Positions 17,245 through 26,407 are shown, counted from the stretch's first letter. The stretch: 64,000 bases of DNA from Bacillus sp. FJAT-27445 (GCF_001510665.1 NZ_LMTI01000001.1:516252-580251); one strand, 5' to 3'. Made by a program: numbers and translations. Notes: generated by a model not told the origin, from the letters alone.

Positions 17245-17645
17245 AAGTGCGAATGTAAAGCTAAGTTAGGTCTTATTAGCATATATTATAGGATAGCGTG
17301 AAAATTTCTACGACCATTATCACTGGTTGTACAATTTTTATGATTGTCAACCTCAGCCATAAAATACATGTTGAATTATATCTTTGTAAATAACCTTTAA
17401 CTTTTCCTGAATGTCCTCTACATTCTTTTACTTCACGGAAAATATCATGTTTTTTAAAAAAATAAAAATAGTGAAATTTTTAGGATGTGTTAGGTACCAA
17501 TATAGGTGAAAGGGTTCATGAAAGAAATTTCATTAAGGTGAATCGCTTAATGATCACCTTAGATAAAACAAATTCTCTTCTTGAACCAAAAATAAACCAA
17601 GTGAGATTGACAACTAGCTGTCTCACAAAAATGGAGGAATCAAAA
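17245..17645. other. AT-rich region upstream of the GHKL module
   Basis: No gene seen. The frame of the next gene is open upstream from 17487 but lacks a ribosome site there and does not look coding. It probably holds the promoter of the GHKL module, though I could not assign clean -35 and -10 boxes. Confidence 0.4.
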
Positions 17646-19367
17646 ATGGAAGTTACAAAAGAAGAAATGGTAAAACACAACCAGGTTTCTGATCTTATTG
17701 AAGTGGATTTAGCTTTAGAAAGTATGAGGGACTCTGGATTTGACCTGCCAACCGCTGCCGGTGAACCAGTAGACAATTCAATTGAAGCTAACGCAAATAT
17801 CATTAAAGTTGATACAGGAACGAACGTTAAGAGAGTTGAAAAGATAGCGTTTAGTGACAACGGGATTGGAATCAAGCCTGATATATTAGCGAAGACTCTA
17901 AAGTTAGGGTTTTCTACTCGATATAATCAGCGAAATGGCCTTGGTAGATTTGGAGTTGGCTCAAAATTAGCAGCCTTAAGCCAAGCTAAACGTATTGATG
18001 TATATACAAAGCCATACGGTGATGAAAACATTTACCATGCGTTTTTTGATTTAGAGTTAATAAAAGCAGGAAAGCAATTTCATATCGTTAGTACAAAAGT
18101 GGAATCTTTCCCAAAAGAATATATGGATTTAATGACTGATGAAAATGGAGAACCATATTCTTCTGGAACGTTAATTGTTTGGTCAGAGGTTGATCGACTT
18201 GTAGACGGCGGCAAATTCGGAAATTCAATTAAAGAAGAGATCGATAAATTGCGTGACTTTCTAGCAAGAGCTTATCGCAAATTTATTGATCAGGGCGTAC
18301 GAGTCTATCTAAATGGCACAAAACTGAGCTTATATGATCCTACCTTTCAATTAGAAAATCCACGTGCCTCAAAATTACTTGGGGACGATATACGTGCCAA
18401 AGTCATTGACTACCAAGAAATTGAAATTGATGGATATAAAGTAGAAATGACAGTAACTCTCTTACCAGAAGAATTTAGGCGAGTTGAAGGGGATGGTGCA
18501 ATTAAAGGATCGGCAAAACATTTCAAGGAATTAAATATTCACAGAAATCAAGGCAAAATAAGTATTTTACGAAATGGAAGGGAAATTTTTTATGGAGTAA
18601 TTCGAGGGATTTTTCCGTCAGGTATTCAACATCTAGACCGCTTTATTGGAGTAGAGATTAGTTTTCCTGCACAACTAGATGAATACTTTAGGGTGAAAAA
18701 CGTAAAGAACGGTGCTCAACCAGTAGGAAAACTCGAGGAAGCAATTGGTAAGTTTTTAGAACGTCCAATTAAAGCTGGTAGAGAGGAAATCAGAACAGTA
18801 TGGGAAACAACCAATAAAGATAAACGAAAAACCAAGCCAGAACACACTAATGCATCTGAGGCAGTAAAAAAAGCGGAACAAACTTCTCCACGTGGTAGAG
18901 CAGGGATGGATATTCAAAAAGAACAAGAACAAGAGTTAATCGATGAATTCATAACCGATGCTGGCTTTGATCCTCAAACAGAGTCACCAGAAATTGCAAC
19001 TATCAAAAAGCAATTACAAGAGCAACCGATTACAATTATAGATGGTGCATGGAGGGGAAAAGAACTCCTAGATATAACACACTTGAACGGTAGAGCCATT
19101 CTAGCTATTAATCATAGGCATCCATTTATTAAAGATATTTATTTGCCAATTAAAAACCTGGCCGATTCTGATATTTCAAACCTTCAACCTGACCAAATTT
19201 CATCGTTAGCACGAAAAGTAGAAGGTGCTATTGATGTCCTATTCATGGCTTATGCCAAAGCAGAGAACATGAATGAAAAAGCAGATATTATATATGATGA
19301 TTTACGCAGTTATTGGGGTCAATTTACGGCCGCGTATGTAAAAGAACTACTCAAAAAAACTGAATAA
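17646..19367 (+). CDS. GHKL (HSP90/MORC-like) ATPase
   Basis: A 573-aa protein whose first 180 residues form a GHKL ATP-binding domain. PVDNSIEA (about 41-48) is the N-box, FSDNGIGI with Asp71 the G1 box, and GLGRFGVGSKLAAL (about 98-111) the glycine-rich ATP lid. The arrangement is that of the HATPase_c_3 group, which includes MORC, MutL and many defence ATPases. A second alpha/beta domain follows (about 190-390, with KISILRNGREIFYGVI), then a charged linker (about 400-470) and a helical C-terminus. The start at 17646 has GGAGGA seven bases upstream. It heads a three-gene group with a sigma-like HTH protein and a GIY-YIG protein. A nucleic-acid clamp role is inference. Confidence 0.8.
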   Translation: MEVTKEEMVKHNQVSDLIEVDLALESMRDSGFDLPTAAGEPVDNSIEANANIIKVDTGTNVKRVEKIAFSDNGIGIKPDILAKTLKLGFSTRYNQRNGLGRFGVGSKLAALSQAKRIDVYTKPYGDENIYHAFFDLELIKAGKQFHIVSTKVESFPKEYMDLMTDENGEPYSSGTLIVWSEVDRLVDGGKFGNSIKEEIDKLRDFLARAYRKFIDQGVRVYLNGTKLSLYDPTFQLENPRASKLLGDDIRAKVIDYQEIEIDGYKVEMTVTLLPEEFRRVEGDGAIKGSAKHFKELNIHRNQGKISILRNGREIFYGVIRGIFPSGIQHLDRFIGVEISFPAQLDEYFRVKNVKNGAQPVGKLEEAIGKFLERPIKAGREEIRTVWETTNKDKRKTKPEHTNASEAVKKAEQTSPRGRAGMDIQKEQEQELIDEFITDAGFDPQTESPEIATIKKQLQEQPITIIDGAWRGKELLDITHLNGRAILAINHRHPFIKDIYLPIKNLADSDISNLQPDQISSLARKVEGAIDVLFMAYAKAENMNEKADIIYDDLRSYWGQFTAAYVKELLKKTE

Positions 19368-19377
19368 CCTATTTATG

Positions 19378-19408
19378 TGGTACAGTGCTGATTTTATGCG
19401 CTGTACCA
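19378..19408. other. Hairpin between the GHKL and HTH genes
   Basis: TGGTACAGTGC and GCGCTGTACCA form a near-perfect stem. There is no U-run, so it may be a weak terminator, a processing site or an operator. The next gene starts 157 bases further on. Confidence 0.4.
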
Positions 19409-19564
19409 TTCCATCGGTTTCCAATTTATGGCATAATGATAATTAGGATTGTAATCGACCATTGGCGGCTACAATTACAAAAATCATAAATCATAAATCA
19501 CATCCACTATTCTACTGTGCGCGACTTTTTTGCAACCACAGTAAGAGGTAAAGGAGAGGTTAAA

Positions 19565-20047
19565 ATGAATCATGATGTCGTTGAGGCATTATTAATTTTG
19601 TACACAAAAGAGTCTAAAGTAAATGACATCTATACTTTAGAGAAAATTGACCGGACATTAGATGAGTTAATTAGAAAAGCTAATTCTACAGGGGACCCTC
19701 AAAAACTGGTCAACAACTTTTTCGGGAATGCAGGAAATTTTCTTAGGAAAAGATCTAAATATAGGAAATTTACTTGCGAGAACCTTAACATTCTACTTGA
19801 TTATGATAACTCGACTAATTATCACTCACATGATGAAGATAAAAATATGGAAATTGATTATCGTAATTGGGTTAAAAAATTTATTAAAAATAAGCGATAC
19901 TGTCGAATCCTTCTGGCATTATGCGACGGTAAAAATGCGGAAGACATAGCTCTCCTCGAAAACGTATCTCTATCACAGGCACGTGTTCTCATAAATCGTG
20001 CTCAAGGTAAAGCCCGTAGCTTTAGGAAGGAGAGCATAGCAATATGA
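19565..20047 (+). CDS. Sigma-70 region-4-like HTH protein
   Basis: A 160-aa protein. Residues about 115-158 (ILLALCDGKNAEDIALLENVSLSQARVLINRAQGKARSF) form a helix-turn-helix like sigma region 4 or ECF-type regulators. The N-terminal 100 residues are helical and contain NFFGNAGNFLRKRSKYR and an acidic loop; a convincing region 2 is not visible. GGAGAGG precedes ATG. Its stop overlaps the next start (ATGA at 20044-20047), so the two are translated in a coupled way. Likely the module's own transcription regulator or a divergent sigma factor; a DNA-targeting subunit is an alternative. Confidence 0.65.
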   Translation: MNHDVVEALLILYTKESKVNDIYTLEKIDRTLDELIRKANSTGDPQKLVNNFFGNAGNFLRKRSKYRKFTCENLNILLDYDNSTNYHSHDEDKNMEIDYRNWVKKFIKNKRYCRILLALCDGKNAEDIALLENVSLSQARVLINRAQGKARSFRKESIAI

Positions 20048-20463
20048 CTGGTGTTTCCCATAGACTTATGAGTCTAACTCCGTGGTTAATAAAGGCCTTA
20101 ATCCCATCTGGCAATATAGGCAGCTATGTCTTATATAAAAGATCCCAAATGACTAATATTCACCTTCCAATATACATTGGAAGGTCTGATACAGATCTCC
20201 AAAGAAGACTTTGCAACCATCCTTATTTAGGAAAGGCAACACATTTTCAATTTGATATAACTAATTCACCAGAAAAAGCGTTCTTAATGGAGTGTTCTCT
20301 GTATCATGCTTTAGTAAATGTCTTAGAAAATAAGATACATCCAGCAGTTCCTGTAGATTCTAAATTAAAATGCCCTTTTTGTAATTTTCATTTACACAAA
20401 AAAGTAGCTTTTTCTTTGCCCCATTCAAAATTAACCATTAGGATGATTTCTTATCAGGGTTAA
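20044..20463 (+). CDS. GIY-YIG-like nuclease domain protein with C-terminal zinc-finger-like motif
   Basis: A 139-aa protein. GSYVLYKR (26-33) and YIGRSDTDLQRRL (44-56) match the first two elements of the GIY-YIG fold, where Tyr and Arg are catalytic. Glu83 in FLMECSLYHAL is at the position of the metal-binding Glu, and Asn93 may correspond to the family's Asn or His. A CPFCxxHxH segment (110-118) could bind zinc. The domain is complete, so it should be an active single-domain endonuclease or a DNA-binding relative. It is coupled by ATGA overlap with the HTH gene and is the last gene of the GHKL module. Target unknown. Confidence 0.7.
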   Translation: MTGVSHRLMSLTPWLIKALIPSGNIGSYVLYKRSQMTNIHLPIYIGRSDTDLQRRLCNHPYLGKATHFQFDITNSPEKAFLMECSLYHALVNVLENKIHPAVPVDSKLKCPFCNFHLHKKVAFSLPHSKLTIRMISYQG

Positions 20464-20602
20464 TCTTATACCATTATACAACGAGCCATAAAAAGGCTCC
20501 CTCTTAAGATGTCTTCGAACAGGTGCTAGAGCTAATGCAATTATGAAGATTGAGTTCGGATTTATTGACCCAACTGTTGAAATAGCATAAATTACAATAA
20601 CT

Positions 20603-20629
20603 ATGCCTAGCTAATGCTGGGCATTTTTG
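20603..20629 (+). terminator. Terminator downstream of the GHKL module
   Basis: ATGCCTAGC and GCTGGGCAT pair with one mismatch, followed by TTTTT. About 75 bases upstream lies a short coding-like scrap (MKIEFGFIDPTVEIA) with no start. Confidence 0.7.
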
Positions 20630-20690
20630 TTTAGGTTTATTCGAATAATATGGAACTATAAAACCTAAAAAAACCAGAAAGGGAAACTCA

Positions 20691-20984
20691 ATGAATCCAG
20701 TAGAAATCGAAGCGGCAGTCTTCGATTTGGCAATTCAGCCTTTTGACAATGAGGAATACCAGTTTGCATTCCTGCGGGCGTTTGGAAACAAGGAGACAAC
20801 AATTAAGCGCTTGCGCTTTGGTGAATACAATAGCTCAAACCTGGGAGGCGTGCTAAGGACAACCAATTTAAATATAATGGTCACGGAGCCGGGCGAACTA
20901 ACCAAAACTCTCAATGCACTAAAAGCAAGCCGGGATTGGAGAGGCTGTACGTCGTGCGACTTTACCGTCTTCGTGAGCAGATAG
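20691..20984 (+). pseudogene. N-terminal fragment of a large restriction-modification type DNA methyltransferase
   Basis: A 97-aa frame starts with MNPVEIEAAVFDLAIQPFD and has FAFLRAFGNKETTIKRLR and a GGVLRTTN segment. From memory this is the characteristic N-terminus of class I SAM-dependent DNA methyltransferases of fused type II restriction enzymes, proteins of roughly 900-1000 aa. Here the frame stops before any methyltransferase motif, and what follows is a remnant of another gene. It has a GAAAGGGAAA stretch before ATG but is most likely a dead fragment left by deletion. Confidence 0.5.
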
Positions 20985-21076
20985 AATGAGGATCCTTCTT
21001 GAGCCACTCGATTACCATGGACTACTGATTATGAATGCAACAGTCGAGACGGAGGTATTGCTGGATTACGATGATC

Positions 21077-21457
21077 ATTAACCCTTGGAAAAAAGCAGGA
21101 AAACTTTCTCCAAAAACAAGCCCCGATGCAAAAATCAGCTTTGATTACAAAACCTTCAGCCAGCCATTCCCGAAACTCGAGAAGGAGATAAAACGCTATT
21201 TACAATTGGGATAATCTTCTCGCAATACGCGATGAAAACAGTGTAAACGGTGTTGCCACCGCTGACTCCGGAATCGTCGTTATCGATTGCAAGGAATTCC
21301 ACGCCGGAAGCCCGTCCAGCCATCAAGCCAGCGAAATCTATTAAACACTGAATGAAGCCATATTTCAAAAATTCACCGAAGTACAGAAAGTTTATTGTAG
21401 CTTCAGTACCTGGTGTATTTGGATGGAAACACTGAAGAGCCGTGGTAGAGGCTGTAA
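21077..21457 (+). pseudogene. 3' remnant of the anti-sigma-like/GerMN gene (copy 3)
   Basis: Similarity to copies 1 and 2 covers only the last ~125 codons (KNQAPDAKISFDYKTF-like, SHQASEI, EAIFQKFTEVQKVY). It has many frameshifts, including a lost segment before the WCIW-equivalent end. It is far more decayed than copy 2. The 3' boundary (GAAGAGCCGTGG) coincides with the gene ends of the other copies. Confidence 0.8.
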
Positions 21458-21504
21458 AAAGGCTCTTAAATAGTGATGAAAAAAGTTCCTTTTAGGGAGG
21501 ACAC

Positions 21505-21779
21505 ATGAAAACACTGATTCAAATCCTGGCCGGTATCATCACCGGCTATCATTTATTTTATTTCATGGGGATAGAGCTGGTTACCCACATAAAAATATAT
21601 ACCTTTATATCAATTCACCCCTCTTTTACCTCCTTGTGTCCATCGGTATTGCATTTCTATTCACACTGGTTATCCGGAAACTCTTCCCCTTTGGGCTAAG
21701 CATTTCCGTAACCATGATTTTGCTGCTAATATTGTCGTCATTCAACGACGTTTGGGACAGCCTTCTGTTTATTTTATGA
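21505..21779 (+). pseudogene. Frameshifted small membrane protein gene
   Basis: ATG at 21505 follows GGGAGGACAC and encodes a membrane helix (LIQILAGIITGYHLFYFMG). At about 21590 the frame breaks: the next frame continues with convincing hydrophobic sequence (FYLLVSIGIAFLFTLVIRKLF, then LSISVTMILLLILSSFNDVW) and stops at 21779. One extra T in the run around 21590 explains it. Joined, the product would be about 91 aa with three membrane helices. A sequencing error is the alternative. Confidence 0.6.
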
Positions 21780-21909
21780 CAGTTCCCAAATTTTTTCTAA
21801 AAAAGTTCCAATTAATATGATATCATTTATTAGGACTATCATAATATAACTATCAGCGCAACGAAGAATAAGCGCCTACTCTATTCAAAGGGCTGTCGCA
21901 TCGCAAAAA

Positions 21910-21955
21910 GGTGCTGGAACTTAGGTAATTAGCAGCCTAAATCACCGCTTTTTTT
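21910..21955 (+). terminator. Terminator-like hairpin, possible end of a small RNA
   Basis: GGTG...TTAGG and CCTAA..CACC form an interrupted stem, followed by seven Ts. Upstream from about 21855 are further short inverted repeats (GCGC...GCGC). There is no coding gene to terminate, so an sRNA or a leader attenuator for the island operon at 22068 is possible. Confidence 0.5.
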
Positions 21956-22067
21956 AAGGACACCACACGTATGCCCTTTTTTAGTTCAATGAATAAAAAA
22001 TGACAGAGTCTAGTAAATCAATATAAAACGGCATAAAATATTTATTTTCAATGGGAGGTGAATTGAA

Positions 22068-24248
22068 TTGAGTTTTCTTGAATTGGATATTAAATCTGAA
22101 TATCGCTCTTTAAAAGATAATATTGCAAGAGAGTTTTATATTCCTTTATTAAAAAGAGCTACATTGTATAAAAGAGCGGTTGGCTTTTTTTCCTCTACTT
22201 CCCTAGCTGAGATATCAAGCGGTATAGCAGGCTTAATTCAAAATGGTGGAAGTATAAATTTAGTTGCTTCCCCTAATTTATCCGAAGAAGATCTACTTGC
22301 AATAAAAAAGGGCTACGAGAATAGGGATAAAATAATTGAAAAAGCTCTGCTTACTTCCTTGTCAGAGCCCAAAGATTACTTCGAAGAAGCTAGATTAAAT
22401 ATACTAGCTAATTTGATTGCTGCAAAAAGGCTTGATTTAAAAATTGCTTTTCTAGAAAACAACGAAATGTTAGGCATGTATCATGAAAAAATGGGCTTAC
22501 TATATGATAAGGAAAACAATGTTATAGCTTTTTCTGGTTCAATGAATGATTCAAGTACGGCATTTAATATTAATTATGAGACTATCGATGTTTTTCTTTC
22601 CTGGACAAGTGATCTTCAAAGGGTAAAGGACAAAGAAAAAGCATTTAATAATATTTGGAACAATAATGAAAGAAATATCCAAATTATAGATTTCCCCAAG
22701 GTACGGGAAGAAATTTTAAAGAAATATAAAAAGGGGCCAATGGATCTTCAAATTGATCAGAAAGTTTTAGAGACACGATTAACATATGAGACTAAAGACA
22801 GTAGTCTTAAAGTTCCTAAATTACCGTCGAGTTTAGAGTTACACGATTACCAAAAATCAGCAATTGATAATTGGAAAGAAAACTCTTTTAGAGGGATATT
22901 TGATATGGCAACCGGGACAGGAAAAACTTTAACAGGTCTAGGAGCAATAACTACATTATCCGAGGATTTAAATCACGAATTGGGTGTTGTGATTGTATGC
23001 CCTTATCAACATCTAGTAGAGCAATGGGTTGAAGATATAAATTATTTTAACATTGAACCTATTATAGGATATAGTAATTCATCTCAAAAAGACTGGCGGT
23101 TAAGATTAGATAATGCTATAAGGGATTACAAATTAAAAGTAAGGAACAGAAAATTTTTTTGTTTCATATGTACAAACGCTACTTTTTCATCTACGTTTGT
23201 TCAAGATAAATTGGGAAAAATGAAAGGGAATTTGTTGATTGTTGTTGATGAGGCACATAACTTTGGCTCATATAGATTAAGTTCATTATTAGATAACAAA
23301 TACAACTATAGATTAGCTCTATCGGCAACACTTGAGCGCCATCGTGATGAAGAAGGTACAGAAAAACTAGTATCATTTTTTGGGGAAAAGTGTATAGAAT
23401 ATCCTCTAGACAGGGCAATTAAAGAAAAGAAGCTAACTCCTTACAAATATTATCCTATTTTAGTAAGTTTAAACGACCAAGAGCTCTCTCAATATAAATT
23501 ACTTTCTCATGAAATAAGTAAGTGTATTATTATGGATAAAAACGGAAGGAAAAAATTATCTGAAAAAGGGGAGAAATTAGCATTAAAGCGAGCAAGGTTA
23601 GTAGCAGCAGCTAAAGCTAAACTCGACACTTTAGAAAAAGTAATTCAACCCTATAAAGAAGATAATTACTTGCTTGTATATTGTGGTGCTGCTTCGATGT
23701 TAGGAGAAAACGATGAAAAATCTGAAACATTTGATGAAGAAATTAGACAAATTGATGCAGTGACTGATTTGCTTGGTAACAAGTTAAATATGAAGGTTTC
23801 TCAGTTCACCTCAAAGGAAAATGTTGATGAGCGGGAAATTTTAAAAAAACAATTTCAACATGGCGAAAAATTACAGGCCTTGATAGCAATTAAATGTTTA
23901 GATGAGGGTGTAAATATCCCCAAGATAAAGGTTGCATTTATCCTTGCAAGTACAACAAATCCTAAGGAATATATACAACGGAGAGGAAGGGTCTTAAGGT
24001 TAGCAAAAGGTAAAGACTATGCGGAGATATATGATTTTATTACCACTCCAAGGCCACTTGATGAAGTTTCATCATTAACCCAAGAGGAAATGGAAAAGGA
24101 TTTATCATTAATAAAAAATGAAATTAAAAGAGCAAAAGAATTTGCTCGAATATCACTTAATCCATTGGAGTCTTTTTCTGTAATAGAAAATATTATGGAA
24201 GCTTATTATTTATCTGATGACAATTTAAATAATTTCGATTTGGCATAA
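22068..24248 (+). CDS. PLD-domain DEAD/DEAH helicase, predicted defence effector
   Basis: A 726-aa protein. Residues 1-200 look like a phospholipase D-type nuclease domain: SGIAGLIQNGGSINLVASP, then the HEK motif YHEKMGLLYD (about 138-147) and FSGSMNDSS. A superfamily 2 helicase core follows: LHDYQKSAIDNW (Q motif), ATGTGKT (about 280-286), VVDEAH (about 392-397), and the C-terminal half with LDEGVNIP and YIQRRGRVLRL. This layout matches families found next to phosphorothioation genes and described as restriction enzymes of those systems, as well as other defence helicases. Start: TTG at 22068 with GGGAGGTGA seven bases upstream. It is the first gene of the operon that ends with the sigma factor. 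Confidence 0.85.
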   Translation: MSFLELDIKSEYRSLKDNIAREFYIPLLKRATLYKRAVGFFSSTSLAEISSGIAGLIQNGGSINLVASPNLSEEDLLAIKKGYENRDKIIEKALLTSLSEPKDYFEEARLNILANLIAAKRLDLKIAFLENNEMLGMYHEKMGLLYDKENNVIAFSGSMNDSSTAFNINYETIDVFLSWTSDLQRVKDKEKAFNNIWNNNERNIQIIDFPKVREEILKKYKKGPMDLQIDQKVLETRLTYETKDSSLKVPKLPSSLELHDYQKSAIDNWKENSFRGIFDMATGTGKTLTGLGAITTLSEDLNHELGVVIVCPYQHLVEQWVEDINYFNIEPIIGYSNSSQKDWRLRLDNAIRDYKLKVRNRKFFCFICTNATFSSTFVQDKLGKMKGNLLIVVDEAHNFGSYRLSSLLDNKYNYRLALSATLERHRDEEGTEKLVSFFGEKCIEYPLDRAIKEKKLTPYKYYPILVSLNDQELSQYKLLSHEISKCIIMDKNGRKKLSEKGEKLALKRARLVAAAKAKLDTLEKVIQPYKEDNYLLVYCGAASMLGENDEKSETFDEEIRQIDAVTDLLGNKLNMKVSQFTSKENVDEREILKKQFQHGEKLQALIAIKCLDEGVNIPKIKVAFILASTTNPKEYIQRRGRVLRLAKGKDYAEIYDFITTPRPLDEVSSLTQEEMEKDLSLIKNEIKRAKEFARISLNPLESFSVIENIMEAYYLSDDNLNNFDLA

Positions 24249-24260
24249 GGAGGAAATTTC

Positions 24261-24422
24261 GTGGAAAATGCTGATATTTTTATTGACCAAAAGAAGGCTG
24301 AAAGGTTACTTAGAAAGTTGATTTTAATGGAAAAACAGAATAACAGAACCAAACAGTTTAATGATTCTGAGATGGTTAAAAAAATTAAAAAAGCCATTGA
24401 GGAGGAAGTTGAATGTTATTAA
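24261..24422 (+). CDS. 53-aa helical protein, DNA-modification-associated small protein candidate
   Basis: GTG at 24261 preceded by AAGGAGGAA opens a 53-codon gene not long enough for usual ORF lists. The product is highly charged and helical (QKKAERLLRKLILMEKQ, KKIKKAIEEEVE). Its stop lies 10 bases inside the next gene, so the two are translationally coupled. Small proteins in this position, upstream of DndD-like ATPases, are annotated in databases as DNA modification system-associated small proteins; I recall this but could not check it. Likely a structural partner of the ATPase. Confidence 0.65.
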   Translation: MENADIFIDQKKAERLLRKLILMEKQNNRTKQFNDSEMVKKIKKAIEEEVECY

Positions 24423-26407
24423 AATCAATAAAATTATATAACTTTCGACAATTTATTGGAAAACAATTAGTAAACTTCTCAATTGACCCCAATAAAAATG
24501 TGACTATTTTAATGGGCGAAAATGGTTCTGGCAAAACAACTTTAGCACAAGCATTTACTTGGTGCTTGTATGGTGATACCGACTTTGATGATAAAGTGAT
24601 ACTCAATAAAGCAGTGGAAAGAGAATTATTACGAGGTGCTGAGAATAAAGTTCGTGTTGATATTGATTTAGTTCATAGTGGGACAGAATATACTTTGGTT
24701 AGAGAACAGGTATATAAAAAAGAGATTTCTGGAAAGCTTAAAGCTTTAAATACAACTTTTAATATCTCTTATAAAAGAATTGGTCAAGTTGAGTTTGTAA
24801 AGCCATTAGAAGTTGACTCTCTTATGAAACAAATTTTACCAAAAGAATTAGCAAGATACTTTTTCTTTGATGGTGAAAGAATAGACAATATGAGTAAAGA
24901 GATAAAAAAAGGAAAAAGCCAAGATTTTGCTCAAGCAGTTAGAGGACTCCTTGGCTTAAATGCTTTTTTATCTGCATTAGAACACTTAAAGCCAACTTCA
25001 AAATATGGAGTAATAGGAAGTTATAATCAAAGTTATGACTCTAGAAGTGATGTAAGAATTGCAGAACACACAAAAACAATTGATGATGCACAGTACCAGA
25101 TAGATAAAATAGAAAATAGGTTAGTAGATATAGACACGGAAATTGAAATAGCAAATGAGCAAATAATGGATTTAAATATTCAACTGAGTAAATTAGAAGA
25201 AGCTGCAAGATTACAAGCTGAAAAGAAAAACTTCCAGTCCCAAGTTAACAGGGATACGAATTTTAGGGTAAACTTAATAAATTCAATGTTAAAAGAATTT
25301 AACAAAAATGCACATGGTTTTTTTGTTAAATCTTTGGTTTCAAAATCCCTTGAACAATTATCAAAAGGTGATAAGTTAGACAAAGGTATACCTGATATGC
25401 ATGCTAGAACAATTGAATTTTTGATTGATCGAGGAAAATGCGTTTGTGGAACTAACATTACTTTTGGGAATAAAGAATATAAAGAATTAATTAGTGCCCT
25501 AGAATACCTCCCACCACAATCGATTGGAATAACTATAAATCAATTTGTAGCTGAATCAGAAGTAAAAGCAAAAGCTTCTGAACTGGTATTTGAATCTTTC
25601 GCAAATAATTATTCAACAATTAGGGATTATGAAAATAGAATTTTAGATTCTGAATCCAAAATACAATTAATTGAAAAACAGATTGGAGATCAAGATAAGA
25701 CTGCAAGCTTACAACAGAAATTATGGATGTACCAGAAACAATTGAGGGATAGGGATGAGGAAAAGAATCAATTAAATACAGAAAAAGGGAAATGGCTAAC
25801 TAAAAGAGATAGAGCAATTTCCGAACGATCTGAACTTAGTTTGAGAGATGAGAAAAATAAAAAAATTGAGATATATAAGGCGTATGCTCAATATATGTAT
25901 GATGAAATATATAAGGTTTACAAAGCTAACGAAGCTGAAACACGTACAAAACTTCAACAATATGTAAATGAAATATTCAAGAGTATTTATGAAGGCGGAT
26001 TATCGGTATCCGTTGATGAAAAATATAATATACAAGTGCTAGTGGAAGACGAAGGTGGTTACACTAATGATATTGAGACTTCAACAGCACAAAGTATATC
26101 TGTAATTTTTGCTTTCATTTCTGGAATAATTAAAATGGCTAGGGAAAATAGTTCAGATGGAGAAAACGTAAATAAATTATTAGAATCAGAGCCATACCCA
26201 TTAGTAATGGATGCTCCCTTATCAGCTTTTGATAAAAGGAGAATAAAAACCGTATGCGACGTGTTACCTTCTATTGCGGAGCAAGTTATTATCTTTATTA
26301 AGGATACAGACGGTGAATTAGCAGAACAATACATGGGTAGTAAGGTTGGAAAAAGATATCAATTTGACAAGAAAAATGAATTTGAAACAAATTTACTCCC
26401 GAGGTGA
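24413..26407 (+). CDS. DndD/Rad50-like SMC-type ATPase
   Basis: A 664-aa ABC-type ATPase of the SMC/Rad50/DndD class. Walker A GENGSGKTT lies at about 33-41. A split coiled-coil region follows (about 200-300 and 390-480), with a CVC pair (Cys343, Cys345, then Gly) at the hinge like a zinc hook. The C-terminal half has TSTAQSISVIFAFISG as the signature-loop region and LVMDAPLSAFD (about 597-607) as Walker B and D-loop. DndD in phosphorothioation systems has the same size and design. The ribosome site GAGGAGG lies inside the preceding small gene. It is six bases from the next gene. It probably couples ATP use to DNA binding in the modification or sensing complex. Confidence 0.85.
   Translation: MLLKSIKLYNFRQFIGKQLVNFSIDPNKNVTILMGENGSGKTTLAQAFTWCLYGDTDFDDKVILNKAVERELLRGAENKVRVDIDLVHSGTEYTLVREQVYKKEISGKLKALNTTFNISYKRIGQVEFVKPLEVDSLMKQILPKELARYFFFDGERIDNMSKEIKKGKSQDFAQAVRGLLGLNAFLSALEHLKPTSKYGVIGSYNQSYDSRSDVRIAEHTKTIDDAQYQIDKIENRLVDIDTEIEIANEQIMDLNIQLSKLEEAARLQAEKKNFQSQVNRDTNFRVNLINSMLKEFNKNAHGFFVKSLVSKSLEQLSKGDKLDKGIPDMHARTIEFLIDRGKCVCGTNITFGNKEYKELISALEYLPPQSIGITINQFVAESEVKAKASELVFESFANNYSTIRDYENRILDSESKIQLIEKQIGDQDKTASLQQKLWMYQKQLRDRDEEKNQLNTEKGKWLTKRDRAISERSELSLRDEKNKKIEIYKAYAQYMYDEIYKVYKANEAETRTKLQQYVNEIFKSIYEGGLSVSVDEKYNIQVLVEDEGGYTNDIETSTAQSISVIFAFISGIIKMARENSSDGENVNKLLESEPYPLVMDAPLSAFDKRRIKTVCDVLPSIAEQVIIFIKDTDGELAEQYMGSKVGKRYQFDKKNEFETNLLPR

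Noticed and set aside
20515..20590. Transposase end (MKIEFGFIDPTVEIA scrap)
   Set aside because: Too short to assign; no inverted repeats or other transposase motifs seen.
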